DNA from: an uncultured Clostridia bacterium
Lineage (GTDB): Bacteria; Bacillota; Clostridia; Oscillospirales; Ruminococcaceae
Assembly (NCBI GenBank): GCA_947381875.1
Contig: CANCXY010000080.1
Span: forward strand, 1 to 12,651
Direction of reading: 5' to 3'
DNA: 12,651 nucleotides
Shown piece by piece: positions 1 through 7,735 of this stretch. Both the position numbers and the translations under genes were made by a program. The first letter of the stretch is position 1; each line of letters opens with the position of its first letter. The notes beneath the pieces were generated by a model that was not told where the DNA came from, made no database searches, and worked only from the letters and a program-made list of their open reading frames with translations.

Positions 1-371
1 TTTTCCGGGCCCGTCTGCTATAATCTCACCATGGGCCGCGAAGCCCGTCCTCTTGCGTCTGCTGCTGCTGCTGACTTCCGGGACGGGTGGAGCGGCCCTC
101 CTGCCTTCTATGGCTTGATATGAGCGGCTTTTCGGGCTTCCGGGCCCCCCTCGTGTATGTCCAGCGGCCCGCCGCCGTCCTGGGCCCTTCCTGGGCCTTC
201 CAGGGCATGAAAAAAGGACGCCGACCGCCGCCGACGTCCCTGTCTCAAGTTGTCCGAGAAAGAAGGCCCCGCTCGCGAGCCTGTCCCGGTTGAAAATGTG
301 CCGTTTCCCGCTGAAATAGCGGGTTTTCTTATGCTTTCCCACGCTGTCCCGGTTTATCCCGTTTTTCTTAA
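1..371. other. Left contig edge, no gene supported
   Basis: I see no credible gene here. Short open frames exist on both strands, but their translations are Pro/Arg/Gly-rich without recognisable domains or SD sites. The reading frame of the downstream kinase is closed by a TAA at 369-371. An 11-base word CTGTCCCGGTT occurs at 281 and again at 344. A hairpin followed by T residues lies at 307-327. The character of this stretch differs from the clean kinase sequence that follows, so it may be a chimeric or poorly assembled contig end. Confidence 0.5.
307..327 (+). terminator. Small rho-independent terminator candidate
   Basis: CCCGCT at 307-312 pairs perfectly with AGCGGG at 318-323 around a 5-nt loop, followed by TTTTCTT. 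The stem is only 6 bp, so this is a modest candidate. It would end a transcript coming from beyond the left edge and would separate it from the kinase fragment. Confidence 0.45.
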
Positions 372-407
372 ATATCCTGTCCCCGTACACTGTCCATCCG
401 GCAGGCG

Positions 408-1589
408 GTGCATGTGTACGGCCTGCGCGAGACGCTGACGCACCGGTGGCTGTGCTGGCACGCGGTGCACTGGCTGTGGGACTGCCTGCGCGCCGCCGCG
501 GGCAAAGTGCGGGACGGGTGCGCGCGCCTCTGGCGCGTGGCAACGCGTGTCGACCTGCTGGAACCCGCCGACCGCACGCTGGTGCGGCTGCTGACAATCA
601 ACTTTTTTATCCTGGCGCTCATCTGCTGTTTCTGGTTCGCGGGCATTTTTGGCATTCTGATCTACAGCGTGCTGCTGTTCCTGCTTTTGCGCGGGCGGCT
701 GCATGCCGAGCAGCAGAACTACCAGAAGCTGCTGGACGCGGCGCGCCGGATGGCGGCGGGCGACCTCACGACGCCGGCCAGCGGGGAGATGGGCATGTTC
801 GACCCCTTGCGTGACACGCTGAACGAGCTGCGCGCGGGGTTTGAAAAGGCCGTGGACGAGGAAGTGCGCAGCCGCAACATGAAAACCGAACTCATCACCA
901 ACGTCTCGCACGACCTCAAAACGCCGCTGACGGCAATCATCACCTATATCGGCCTTTTGAAGGACCCGGCGCTTTCGGAGGAGGCGCGCGCGCAGTATAT
1001 CCAGACGCTGGACAACAAATCGCAGCGCCTGAAACGGCTCATTGAGGATTTGTTTGAGATCAGCAAAGCGGCGTCCGGCAACGCGGTGATGCACTACGCG
1101 GAGGTGGACCTCGCCTCGCTGCTGCGGCAGGCGGCGTGCGAATTGGAGGACGCGATTGGGCAGAGCGGGGTGGATTTCCGCTGGCAGATGCCCGAACACC
1201 GCGTACCGCTGATTTTAGACGGGCAAAAGACGTACCGCATTTTTGAAAACCTGCTTGTCAACATCATCAAATACGCGCTGCCGGGCACGCGGGCCTATAT
1301 CACGCTGACAGAGACGCCGGAAGGGGCAGTGGTGGAATGCAAAAATGTATCGGCGGCAGAGCTGAACTTTGACACCGCGGCCATCACCGAACGCTTTGTG
1401 CGCGGCGACCGCTCCCGCAGCACAGAGGGCAGCGGGCTTGGTCTGGCAATCGTCAAGAGCTTCGCGGAGCTGCAGGGCGGCGCGTTCAGCGTCTCCACAG
1501 ACGGGGACCTGTTCAAGGCAACGGTCTTTTTCAGGCAGGGCGCCCCCGCGCCGAATACAGGCACAGGGGGGTATATAGAAAGTGTTTGA
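408..1589 (+). CDS. Sensor histidine kinase, N-terminally truncated
   Basis: This is the C-terminal part of a membrane sensor histidine kinase that would autophosphorylate and pass phosphate to a response regulator, which is not in the window. Numbering from GTG 408 (393 aa): hydrophobic stretch of one or two membrane spans at about 61-94; HAMP-like linker at about 97-150; HisKA with the H box VSHDLKTPL, phospho-acceptor His168; N box NLLVNIIKYA (281-290); G2 box GSGLGLAIVK (341-350). The usual D-x-G G1 box is not evident and is replaced by ECKNVS, as in VanS-like kinases of gut Clostridia with FKN(I/T)S at this site. The GTG has no SD, and the frame is open back to 372 with plausible protein (TLSIRQAVHVYG), so the true start was probably lost upstream. 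Kinase identity is secure; ligand and partner are unknown. Confidence 0.85.
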   Translation: MHVYGLRETLTHRWLCWHAVHWLWDCLRAAAGKVRDGCARLWRVATRVDLLEPADRTLVRLLTINFFILALICCFWFAGIFGILIYSVLLFLLLRGRLHAEQQNYQKLLDAARRMAAGDLTTPASGEMGMFDPLRDTLNELRAGFEKAVDEEVRSRNMKTELITNVSHDLKTPLTAIITYIGLLKDPALSEEARAQYIQTLDNKSQRLKRLIEDLFEISKAASGNAVMHYAEVDLASLLRQAACELEDAIGQSGVDFRWQMPEHRVPLILDGQKTYRIFENLLVNIIKYALPGTRAYITLTETPEGAVVECKNVSAAELNFDTAAITERFVRGDRSRSTEGSGLGLAIVKSFAELQGGAFSVSTDGDLFKATVFFRQGAPAPNTGTGGYIESV

Positions 1590-1650
1590 GCAGGCTGTTT
1601 TTGCGCCTTTTCCCGCCCGGCGGAAGGGGGCAGGCAAACGCTGTCATTCA

Positions 1651-1798
1651 GCCGCCGCTGTCGGCGGCCTGTCCCCTCACGAAAGGGGCCGCGCGGCAAT
1701 GAAATTGCCGCGCATGATGGGTTTCCAAAGGGGGCTTGCCCCCTTTGGCGGAGTCCAGAGGCAGCGCCTCTGGCCGGGCCGGAGGCCGCCCTATGCAA
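1651..1798. repeat. Array of GC-rich hairpin repeat units (copy 1)
   Basis: Consecutive perfect inverted repeats are packed end to end: GCCGCCG/CGGCGGC (1651-1668); CCCCT/AGGGG (1673-1688); GCGCGGCAAT/ATTGCCGCGC with a 3-nt loop (1691-1713); CCAAAGGGGGC/GCCCCCTTTGG with a 2-nt loop (1725-1748); CCAGAGGC/GCCTCTGG (1755-1773); then a CCGGGCC-rich tail. The segment 1691-1773 recurs in inverted orientation at 5887-5969 with one mismatch. No T tract follows, so this is a dispersed intergenic element rather than a standard terminator, though it could protect or end the kinase mRNA. Confidence 0.85.
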
Positions 1799-1835
1799 TT
1801 TTTTCAAAAAAAGCGCCTGTAGGGCACGTTTTTCC

Positions 1836-1864
1836 TTTACTTTTCGCCAAAAGATTGGTACAAT
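1836..1864 (+). promoter_or_regulatory. Promoter for nifJ
   Basis: TTTACT (1836-1841, four of six matches to TTGACA), a 17-nt spacer and TACAAT (1859-1864, five of six matches to TATAAT). Transcription would start near 1871 and give a leader of about 218 nt before the nifJ start. It is the best sigma-A type promoter between the repeat array and nifJ. Confidence 0.6.
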
Positions 1865-1970
1865 AAGTATACGAATGCAACGCGGGGCGGCCGCGCTATT
1901 GGCGGCGCGCTGTTCCCGCCCGCAGTCCCCACCCTGCCGCGCCGCGCCAAGGGGTACCCTGAAAGGTCTT

Positions 1971-2013
1971 TTCCATGTCATTCCCCGCCCTGCGGGCGGG
2001 GAATGACATGGGA
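1971..2013. repeat. 20-bp palindrome in the nifJ leader
   Basis: The arm CCATGTCATTCCCCGCCC (1973-1990) is matched perfectly by its complement at 1994-2011 around the loop TGC. A G-T pair and an A-T pair extend it to 20 bp. It lies between the nifJ promoter and its SD. In RNA it would be a very stable hairpin; in DNA it is a cruciform or repeat-type palindrome. The core GTCATTCCC...GGGAATGAC resembles dispersed palindromic repeats of the ATTCCC-N-GGGAAT kind known in other bacteria. No T run follows, so a simple terminator is unlikely. A 6-bp hairpin TTCCCG/CGGGAA (2041-2060) follows, just before the SD. Confidence 0.75.
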
Positions 2014-2074
2014 GCATCCCGCCCTTTTAAGAATACCCCTTTCCCGCGTGGGGCCGGGAATCCAAATCAGAACC

Positions 2075-2080
2075 GGAGGA
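2075..2080 (+). promoter_or_regulatory. SD site fixing the nifJ start
   Basis: GGAGGA sits 8 nt before ATG 2089. It decides the start: the frame is open back to an in-frame ATG at 1975, but that ATG lies inside the palindrome arm, lacks an SD, and would add 38 residues unlike the family N-terminus. Confidence 0.85.
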
Positions 2081-2088
2081 AATGTGAA

Positions 2089-5000
2089 ATGCCCAGAGCC
2101 AAAAAATCCATGGACGGCAACACCGCTGCTGCGCATGTAGCCTATGCGTTCACCGAGGTTGCCGGCATCTACCCCATCACCCCGTCCAGCCCGATGGCCG
2201 ACCAGGTGGACCAGTGGGCCGCCGTCCACCAGAAAAACGTGTTCGGCACAGAAGTGAAGGTCGTTGAGATGCAGTCCGAGGCCGGCGCCGCAGGCACCGT
2301 CCACGGCTCGCTCGCCGCGGGCGCGCTCACCACGACGTTCACCGCGTCGCAGGGCCTGCTGCTCATGATCCCGAACATGTACAAGATCGCCGGTGAGCTG
2401 CTGCCCGCCGTCTTCCATGTCTCGGCCCGCACCGTCGCCAGCCACGCGCTGAACATCTTCGGCGACCACTCCGACGTGTACGCCTGCCGCCAGACCGGCT
2501 TCGCCATGCTGGCTGAATCCAACCCGCAGGAAGTGATGGACCTGTCCGCCGTGGCGCACCTTGCCGCCATCGAGGGCCGCGTGCCGTTCATCAACTTCTT
2601 CGACGGCTTCCGCACCAGCCATGAGATCCAGAAGATCGAAGTCTGGGACTACAAGGACCTCGGCGAGATGCTGAACATGGAGGCCGTCGACGCTTTCCGC
2701 GCCCACGCGCTGAACCCCGAAAACCCGGCCATGCGCGGCAGCCATGAGAATGGCGACATCTTCTTCCAGCACCGCGAGGCGTGCAACAAGTTCTATGAGG
2801 CCGTGCCCGGCATCGTCGAGAAGTACATGGGCAAGGTCAACGAGAAATTGGGCACCAATTACCAGCTCTTTGAGTACTACGGCGCGCCGGACGCCGACCG
2901 CGTCATCGTCGCGATGGGCTCCATCTGCGACGTGGCCGAAGAAGTCATCGACTACCTCACCGCCAAAGGCGAGAAGGTCGGCCTGGTGAAAGTGCGCCTG
3001 TACCGTCCGTTCGCCGCTGACAAGCTCCTGGCCGCCATCCCCGCCACCGCGAAGAAGATCGCCGTGCTGGACCGCACCAAAGAGCCGGGCGCCCTGGCCG
3101 AGCCGCTCCATCTGGACGTGCTGGCCGCGTTCCGCGAAGCGGGCCGCGAGGGCACCATCATCGGCGGCCGCTATGGCCTCGGCAGCAAGGATACGCCCCC
3201 CGCGAGCGTTTTCGCCGTCTTTGAGGAACTCACGAAAGAGCAGCCGAAAGAGCGCTTCACGCTGGGCATCCATGACGACGTCACCTATCTGTCGCTGGAC
3301 GAGAAGCCCGCGCCCAACACCGCCGCGGAAGGCACCGTCGAGTGCAAGTTCTGGGGCCTGGGCGGCGACGGCACCGTCGGCGCGAACAAGAACTCCACCA
3401 AGATCATCGGCGACCACACCGACAAGTATATCCAGGCGTATTTCCAGTACGACTCCAAAAAGACCGGCGGCGTCACCATCAGCCACCTGCGCTTTGGCGA
3501 CAAGCCCATCCGCGCGCCGTACTACATCAATAAGGCCGATTTCGTCGCGTGCCACAACCCCTCCTATGTCATCAAGGGGTATAAGATGGTCAACGACGTG
3601 AAGCCCGGCGGCGTGTTCATGATCAACTGCCAGTGGACCCCGGAGGAGCTGGCCCACCATATGCCCGCCGAAGCCAAGCGCTATATCGCGCAGAACAACA
3701 TCCAGCTTTACACCATCAACGCCATCGACAAGGCCATTGAGATCGGCCTGGGCAAGCGCACCAACACCATCCTGCAATCCGCGTTCTTCGCGCTCGCGGG
3801 CGTGCTGCCCAAAGAGGACGCGCTCAAGTTCATGAAGGAAGCGGCCTACAAATCCTTCGCCAAGAAGGGCGACGCCGTTGTCGAGATGAACTACAAGGCC
3901 ATCGACGCGGGCTTTGACGCGTTCGTGAAGATTGACGTACCCGCCGACTGGGCCAACGCGCAGGATGCCGCCGACGCCAAAGAGCTGGCAGGCAACCCCG
4001 CCACCGTCAAGATGGTGAAGGACATCCTGGAGCCGGTCGACAAGATGGACGGCGACAGCCTGCCCGTCTCCGCCTTTATGGATCATGTGGACGGCCAGTT
4101 CGAGCAGGGCGCTTCCGCGTATGAGAAGCGCGGCGTGGCCGTGAGCGTGCCCGAATGGGACGTGGGCAAGTGTATCCAGTGCAACCAGTGTTCGTATGTG
4201 TGCCCGCACGCGACAATCCGCCCGTTCGCGTTCACCGCTGACGAGGTCGCCGCCGCGCCCGCCGCGCTGAAAGTAAAGAAGATGATCGGCAAGGGCTGTG
4301 AGGACTACCAGTTCGGCGTGACCGTATCCCCGCTGGACTGCATGGGCTGCGGCGTGTGCGTCGACGTGTGCCCGGCCCCCGGCAAGGCGCTGAAGATGGT
4401 GCCGCAGGAGAGCCAGCTCGCCCAGCAGGATGTATTCAACTACGCCGTCGCGAACGTGGCGAAAAAGGACAACATGCCCGCCGAGACAACCGTCAAGGGC
4501 AGCCAGTTCAACCAGCCGCTGCTTGAGTTCTCCGGGAGCTGCGCGGGCTGCGCCGAGACAAGCTATGCGCGCCTGATCACCCAGCTCTTTGGCGAGCGCA
4601 TGTTCATCTCGAACGCCACCGGCTGCTCGTCCATCTGGGGCGGCCCGGCCGCGACATCTCCGTATACCCGCAACCGCCTGTCCGGCAAAGGCCCGGCGTG
4701 GGCAAACAGCCTCTTTGAGGACAACGCCGAACATGGTTTCGGTATGTATCTGGGCCAGAAGGCCATCCGCGACTCCCTCGCCGACAAGGCCAAAGCCCTG
4801 ATCGCCGTCGAGTGGGCGGACCCCGACCTGAAAGCCGCCGCGCAGGCATGGCTGGACACCTATGACGACGGCAAGGCCAACGGCCCCGCCGCTGAGAAGT
4901 TCGTGGCCGAGCTGGAAGTCAGCGTGCTGACGGTCGACCAGATCATCGGCTTCACCGGCAGCGACGCCGCGAAGGAGAAATTCGGCGCGGAGCAGGCCGC

Positions 5001-5766
5001 GGCGATGCACAAGCACGCCAATGAGCTGAAGGCCGCGGGCGCGAAATACTGCGACTGCGACGCCTGCAAGTTAGGCGCGGAGATTTTGGCGAAGAAGCAG
5101 TACCTGGCCAAAAAGAGCGTCTGGATCTTCGGCGGCGACGGCTGGGCGTATGATATCGGTTTCGGCGGCCTCGACCATGTGCTGGCCTCCGGCGAAGATG
5201 TCAATGTGATGGTCTTTGATACCGAGGTCTATTCCAACACCGGCGGCCAGGCCAGCAAGGCCAGCCAGATCGGCCAGGTGGCGCAGTTTGCGGCCGCGGG
5301 CAAGTCCATCGGCAAAAAGAGCCTTTCCGAGATCGCCATGAGCTACGGCTATGTGTATGTGGCGCAGATCGCGATGGGCGCGGACAAGAACCAGACCATC
5401 AAGGCGATTGCCGAGGCGGAGAGCTATCATGGCCCGTCCCTGATCATCGGCTACGCGCCCTGCGAGATGCACGGCGTCAAGGGCGGCATGACGAACTGCC
5501 AGAACGAGATGAAGCGTGCCGTAGAGGCGGGCTACTGGAACATGTTCCGTTTCGACCCGCGCAAGAAGGCCGAAGGGAAGAACCCGTTCACCGTCGACAG
5601 CAAGGCCCCGACGGCGGATTACAAGGAGTTCATCCAGAGCGAGACGCGTTACAGCCGTTTGCAGCGCGCGTTCCCGGAGCGTGCGGAGGAGCTGTTCGAG
5701 AAAGCAGCCAACGCCGCCAAGGACCGCTACGAGTACCTGAACAAGCTGACAAAGCTGTACGAGTAA
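2089..5766 (+). CDS. nifJ: Pyruvate:ferredoxin (flavodoxin) oxidoreductase
   Basis: Homodimeric cytoplasmic enzyme that converts pyruvate and CoA to acetyl-CoA and CO2 while reducing ferredoxin; central to anaerobic fermentation. Single polypeptide of 1225 aa, slightly longer than many clostridial homologues. In order: N-terminal pyrimidine-binding domain with the YPITPSSPMAD motif near residue 25; domains II and III; a two-cluster ferredoxin-like domain with Cys695/698/701/705 and Cys751/754/757/761; C-terminal TPP domain with proximal-cluster Cys818, Cys821, Cys846 and probably Cys1125 (APCEMHG), plus GGDGWAYDIG (1015-1024) and SNTGGQ near 1050. All cofactor ligands I checked are present, so the gene looks intact. 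A hydrophilic insertion-like stretch (about 914-1005) carries CDCDAC (Cys988, 990, 993). It has its own promoter and terminator, so it is monocistronic. Identification is very secure. Confidence 0.98.
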   Translation: MPRAKKSMDGNTAAAHVAYAFTEVAGIYPITPSSPMADQVDQWAAVHQKNVFGTEVKVVEMQSEAGAAGTVHGSLAAGALTTTFTASQGLLLMIPNMYKIAGELLPAVFHVSARTVASHALNIFGDHSDVYACRQTGFAMLAESNPQEVMDLSAVAHLAAIEGRVPFINFFDGFRTSHEIQKIEVWDYKDLGEMLNMEAVDAFRAHALNPENPAMRGSHENGDIFFQHREACNKFYEAVPGIVEKYMGKVNEKLGTNYQLFEYYGAPDADRVIVAMGSICDVAEEVIDYLTAKGEKVGLVKVRLYRPFAADKLLAAIPATAKKIAVLDRTKEPGALAEPLHLDVLAAFREAGREGTIIGGRYGLGSKDTPPASVFAVFEELTKEQPKERFTLGIHDDVTYLSLDEKPAPNTAAEGTVECKFWGLGGDGTVGANKNSTKIIGDHTDKYIQAYFQYDSKKTGGVTISHLRFGDKPIRAPYYINKADFVACHNPSYVIKGYKMVNDVKPGGVFMINCQWTPEELAHHMPAEAKRYIAQNNIQLYTINAIDKAIEIGLGKRTNTILQSAFFALAGVLPKEDALKFMKEAAYKSFAKKGDAVVEMNYKAIDAGFDAFVKIDVPADWANAQDAADAKELAGNPATVKMVKDILEPVDKMDGDSLPVSAFMDHVDGQFEQGASAYEKRGVAVSVPEWDVGKCIQCNQCSYVCPHATIRPFAFTADEVAAAPAALKVKKMIGKGCEDYQFGVTVSPLDCMGCGVCVDVCPAPGKALKMVPQESQLAQQDVFNYAVANVAKKDNMPAETTVKGSQFNQPLLEFSGSCAGCAETSYARLITQLFGERMFISNATGCSSIWGGPAATSPYTRNRLSGKGPAWANSLFEDNAEHGFGMYLGQKAIRDSLADKAKALIAVEWADPDLKAAAQAWLDTYDDGKANGPAAEKFVAELEVSVLTVDQIIGFTGSDAAKEKFGAEQAAAMHKHANELKAAGAKYCDCDACKLGAEILAKKQYLAKKSVWIFGGDGWAYDIGFGGLDHVLASGEDVNVMVFDTEVYSNTGGQASKASQIGQVAQFAAAGKSIGKKSLSEIAMSYGYVYVAQIAMGADKNQTIKAIAEAESYHGPSLIIGYAPCEMHGVKGGMTNCQNEMKRAVEAGYWNMFRFDPRKKAEGKNPFTVDSKAPTADYKEFIQSETRYSRLQRAFPERAEELFEKAANAAKDRYEYLNKLTKLYE

Positions 5767-5789
5767 TTCTATCCCTTCCTATGATACCC

Positions 5790-5819
5790 GCCGCCCCCTT
5801 TCACAGGGGGCGGCTTTTT
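5790..5819 (+). terminator. nifJ rho-independent terminator
   Basis: GCCGCCCCCT (5790-5799) pairs perfectly with AGGGGGCGGC (5805-5814) around a 5-nt loop, immediately followed by TTTTT. It begins 24 nt after the nifJ stop and is a textbook strong terminator. Confidence 0.93.
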
Positions 5820-5836
5820 CGCGCCTGCCGGGCTGC

Positions 5837-5969
5837 CCAAAGGGCGCTGCCCTTTGGAATCCCGCCGGGCTGCCGCCCGGACCTGCCCAGAGGCGCTGCC
5901 TCTGGACTCCGCCAAAGGGGGCAAGCCCCCTTTGGAAACCCATCACGCGCGGCAATTTCATTGCCGCGC
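5837..5969. repeat. Array of GC-rich hairpin repeat units (inverted copy 2)
   Basis: Units in order: CCAAAGGGC/GCCCTTTGG (5837-5857); CCGGGC/GCCCGG (5865-5880); CCAGAGGC/GCCTCTGG (5887-5905); CCAAAGGGGGC/GCCCCCTTTGG (5912-5935); GCGCGGCAAT/ATTGCCGCGC (5947-5969). The 83 bp at 5887-5969 are the reverse complement of 1691-1773 except for one base (C5946 instead of T in ATCAT). The first two units also occur near 8817-8859 in a different order, so the element is a mosaic of exchangeable modules. Confidence 0.88.
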
Positions 5970-6036
5970 ACCCATTTTGTGGATGGACAGAGCCGCAACG
6001 CCGCGCACAGCGGATAGGAAAGCCCAAAAATCACTG

Positions 6037-6065
6037 TGGACACCCCGGTGAAACTGTGGTATAAT
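6037..6065 (+). promoter_or_regulatory. Strong promoter upstream of the Rpn pseudogene
   Basis: TGGACA (6037-6042, five of six matches), a 17-nt spacer and consensus TATAAT (6060-6065), preceded by TG at 6057-6058, which makes an extended -10. The start site would be near 6072, only about 16 nt before ATG 6088, so the leader would be very short and hold just the SD (AAGGTG, 6075-6080). Confidence 0.75.
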
Positions 6066-6087
6066 AAGCGCGGGAAGGTGATGGGGA

Positions 6088-6931
6088 ATGGAAGCGGGGA
6101 CAACGCTCGCCCAGGGGATGGGCACCGCCGATATGAACGCGCGGTACAACGCGGCCTGCCAACGTCTCTTATCGGAAAAAATCATCCTGGCGTGGATCAT
6201 GAAATCCTGCCTGGAGGAATATCGGGATTGCGATGTCAGGGATATTGCCGAAAAGTATATAGAGGGCCAGCCCCAGGTCTCCGCCGTCCCAGTGATGCCG
6301 GATGATCTCCTCCCAGCATGGCCGGGAGTTCACCGACTCCCACTATGAGAAGATCAAAAAGGTCTATTCTATCTGGATCTGTACAAACCCGCCCCAGTAT
6401 CGGGAGAACACCATCAACCGCTACCGGATCATGGAGGAGCAGATGGTGGGCAGCGTCGCCGAGCCGGTCAAAAATTATGATCTTCTCTCCGCCGTCATCC
6501 TGTGCCTCGGCAGGCCGGATGGGGAAAACTGCAACGGCGTGCTTCGTATGCTGGATGTGCTTTTGAGAACTGAGACCGATCAGGCGGAAAAGCGGGAGAT
6601 ACTGCAAACGGATTACGGGATTCCTATGACATACACAATGGAAAAGGAGGTATCGGATATGTGCAATCTGAGCCAGGGGATTTGGAAAAGGGCGCTGAGC
6701 GAGGGAGAGGAAAAAGGTGAAGCGCGAGGCATAGAGAAAGGCATAACCCAAGGCATTTCCACCTCTCTCCAAAACCTTATGGAGACCTTGAACCTGTCAC
6801 TTGAGCAGGCTATGGCAGCCTTGAAAGTCCCGGAAGCAGAGCGGCCCATGTATAAGGAAACTGCTGAACCAGCAATAACCCAAAAAACGCCATGGACTTT
6901 TCTCCCTGGCGTTTTCTGTATCCCTCTCTGA
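6088..6931 (+). pseudogene. Rpn-family recombination-promoting nuclease, degraded
   Basis: Remnant of a Rpn / putative transposase (PD-(D/E)XK nuclease) gene; intact members are roughly 300 aa and cut DNA to promote recombination. From 6088 the first ~71 residues (MGTADMNARYNAACQRLLSE..., ending VMPDD) match the family N-terminus. From about 6302 the reading moves to another frame and continues as ISSQHGREFTDSHYEKIKK... to the C-terminus. The central part, which carries the catalytic Asp and the E-x-Q motif, is missing, consistent with an internal deletion joining CCGGATGA. A second lesion lies at the end: removing one A from the run at 6858-6860 gives YKELLNQQ and a stop at 6876-6878 just before the terminator, whereas the present frame runs on through the terminator to 6931. 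A charged EGEEKGEARGIEKGI linker is typical of the family. Family call from memory of homologues. Confidence 0.8.
6884..6915 (+). terminator. Terminator after the Rpn pseudogene
   Basis: AAAACGCCA (6884-6892) pairs with TGGCGTTTT (6907-6915), with A residues before and TTTTC at the end, so it could act on both strands. It begins 5 nt after the restored stop at 6878, which supports 6878 as the original end of the gene. It also separates the pseudogene from the HAD gene. Confidence 0.8.
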
Positions 6932-6962
6932 TACCCACCCACACAGAAAGGCAGGTCAATCC

Positions 6963-7712
6963 ATGCGCGCGATCATCACAGACTTAGACCGCACCCTATT
7001 ACACACCGATAAATCCATATCGGAATATACAAAGCGTATCTTATTTGAATGCAAACGGCGCGGCATCGCGGTGATGGCGGCAAGCGCGCGCCCGGAGCGC
7101 ACGATGACCGATTTCCACGCGCTGATCGGCTTTGACGCCTACACGGCTTTGAACGGCGCGCAGGTCGTACTGCCGGGGGGCGCGATGGTGGAATACGGTA
7201 TCCTGCCCGACAGCGCCCGGAGCATCCTGCAAAGGGTGTGCGCGGAGCCGGATGTGTGGATATCCGTCGAGACGGACGCGGGCATCTTCTCCAACCGGGA
7301 CGACGCATTCTGGAAACCCCAGATCTTCGACGGCTTCCCCGCCCTGCCGCCGTGCGGGAAAATCTATAAACTGCTGTTCAGCAGCCCGGCGGACGGCTTC
7401 CTGCAAAAGACCGCCGGGCTGCTCTCCCCGGATACTTACTCCTCGGTCGCCATTGGCACGATCCTTCAGGTGATGGCCCAGGACGCGACGAAGTGGAACG
7501 GCATCCAGGCGATGCTCCGCGCCTTCTCCATCGACCCGGCGCAGGCGGTCTATTTTGGGGATGACGAGGACGATATCGAACCGCTCCGGCGCTGTGGGCG
7601 CGGGGTGGCCCCATCCAACGCAATCCCTGCGGCGCTGGATGCGGCGGATGAAATCACCGCCGACAACGACGCGGATGGCGTGGCACGGTGGATCGAGGAA
7701 AACCTACTGTAA
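6963..7712 (+). CDS. HAD-superfamily (Cof type) phosphatase
   Basis: Cytoplasmic HAD hydrolase of 249 aa, close to the usual length of Cof-type phosphatases acting on sugar phosphates or other small phosphoesters. Motif I DLDRTLL has nucleophile Asp7 and general acid Asp9 (Arg in place of the common Gly between them and Thr11); motif II is Ser41 in AASARP; motif III Lys177 in TKWNGI; motif IV GDDEDD (199-204) provides the Mg-binding acids. The stretch from about residue 83 to 170 is the C2-type cap that sets substrate choice, which cannot be read from sequence. An AGG 7 nt before ATG 6963 is a weak SD. No promoter of its own is obvious after the terminator at 6884-6915. It ends at its own terminator at 7736. 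Family is secure, substrate unknown. Confidence 0.92.
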   Translation: MRAIITDLDRTLLHTDKSISEYTKRILFECKRRGIAVMAASARPERTMTDFHALIGFDAYTALNGAQVVLPGGAMVEYGILPDSARSILQRVCAEPDVWISVETDAGIFSNRDDAFWKPQIFDGFPALPPCGKIYKLLFSSPADGFLQKTAGLLSPDTYSSVAIGTILQVMAQDATKWNGIQAMLRAFSIDPAQAVYFGDDEDDIEPLRRCGRGVAPSNAIPAALDAADEITADNDADGVARWIEENLL

Positions 7713-7735
7713 ATGATAAGGGCAAGCGAAAGATG

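Noticed and set aside
19..24. TATAAT near the left edge as a promoter
   Set aside because: No -35 element at the right distance and no gene follows; upstream sequence is cut by the contig end.
281..386. Recurring CTGTCCC words suggesting a CRISPR-like array
   Set aside because: Only two exact 11-base copies and a weaker third, with unequal spacing and no regular repeat-spacer pattern.
1975..2088. Upstream in-frame ATG at 1975 as the nifJ start
   Set aside because: It lies in a palindrome arm, has no SD, and adds 38 residues unlike the family, whereas ATG 2089 has GGAGGA 8 nt upstream and begins MPRAKKSMDGN as expected.
1978..5016. Very long minus-strand open frame (about 1012 codons) opposite nifJ
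   Set aside because: It mirrors the GC-rich codon pattern of nifJ; the translation is His/Gly/Val-rich without domains, and nifJ on the plus strand is unmistakable.
1691..5969. nifJ segment as a composite transposon bounded by the 83-bp inverted repeats
   Set aside because: No transposase or integrase between the repeats, no target duplication seen, and similar units occur elsewhere in the window.
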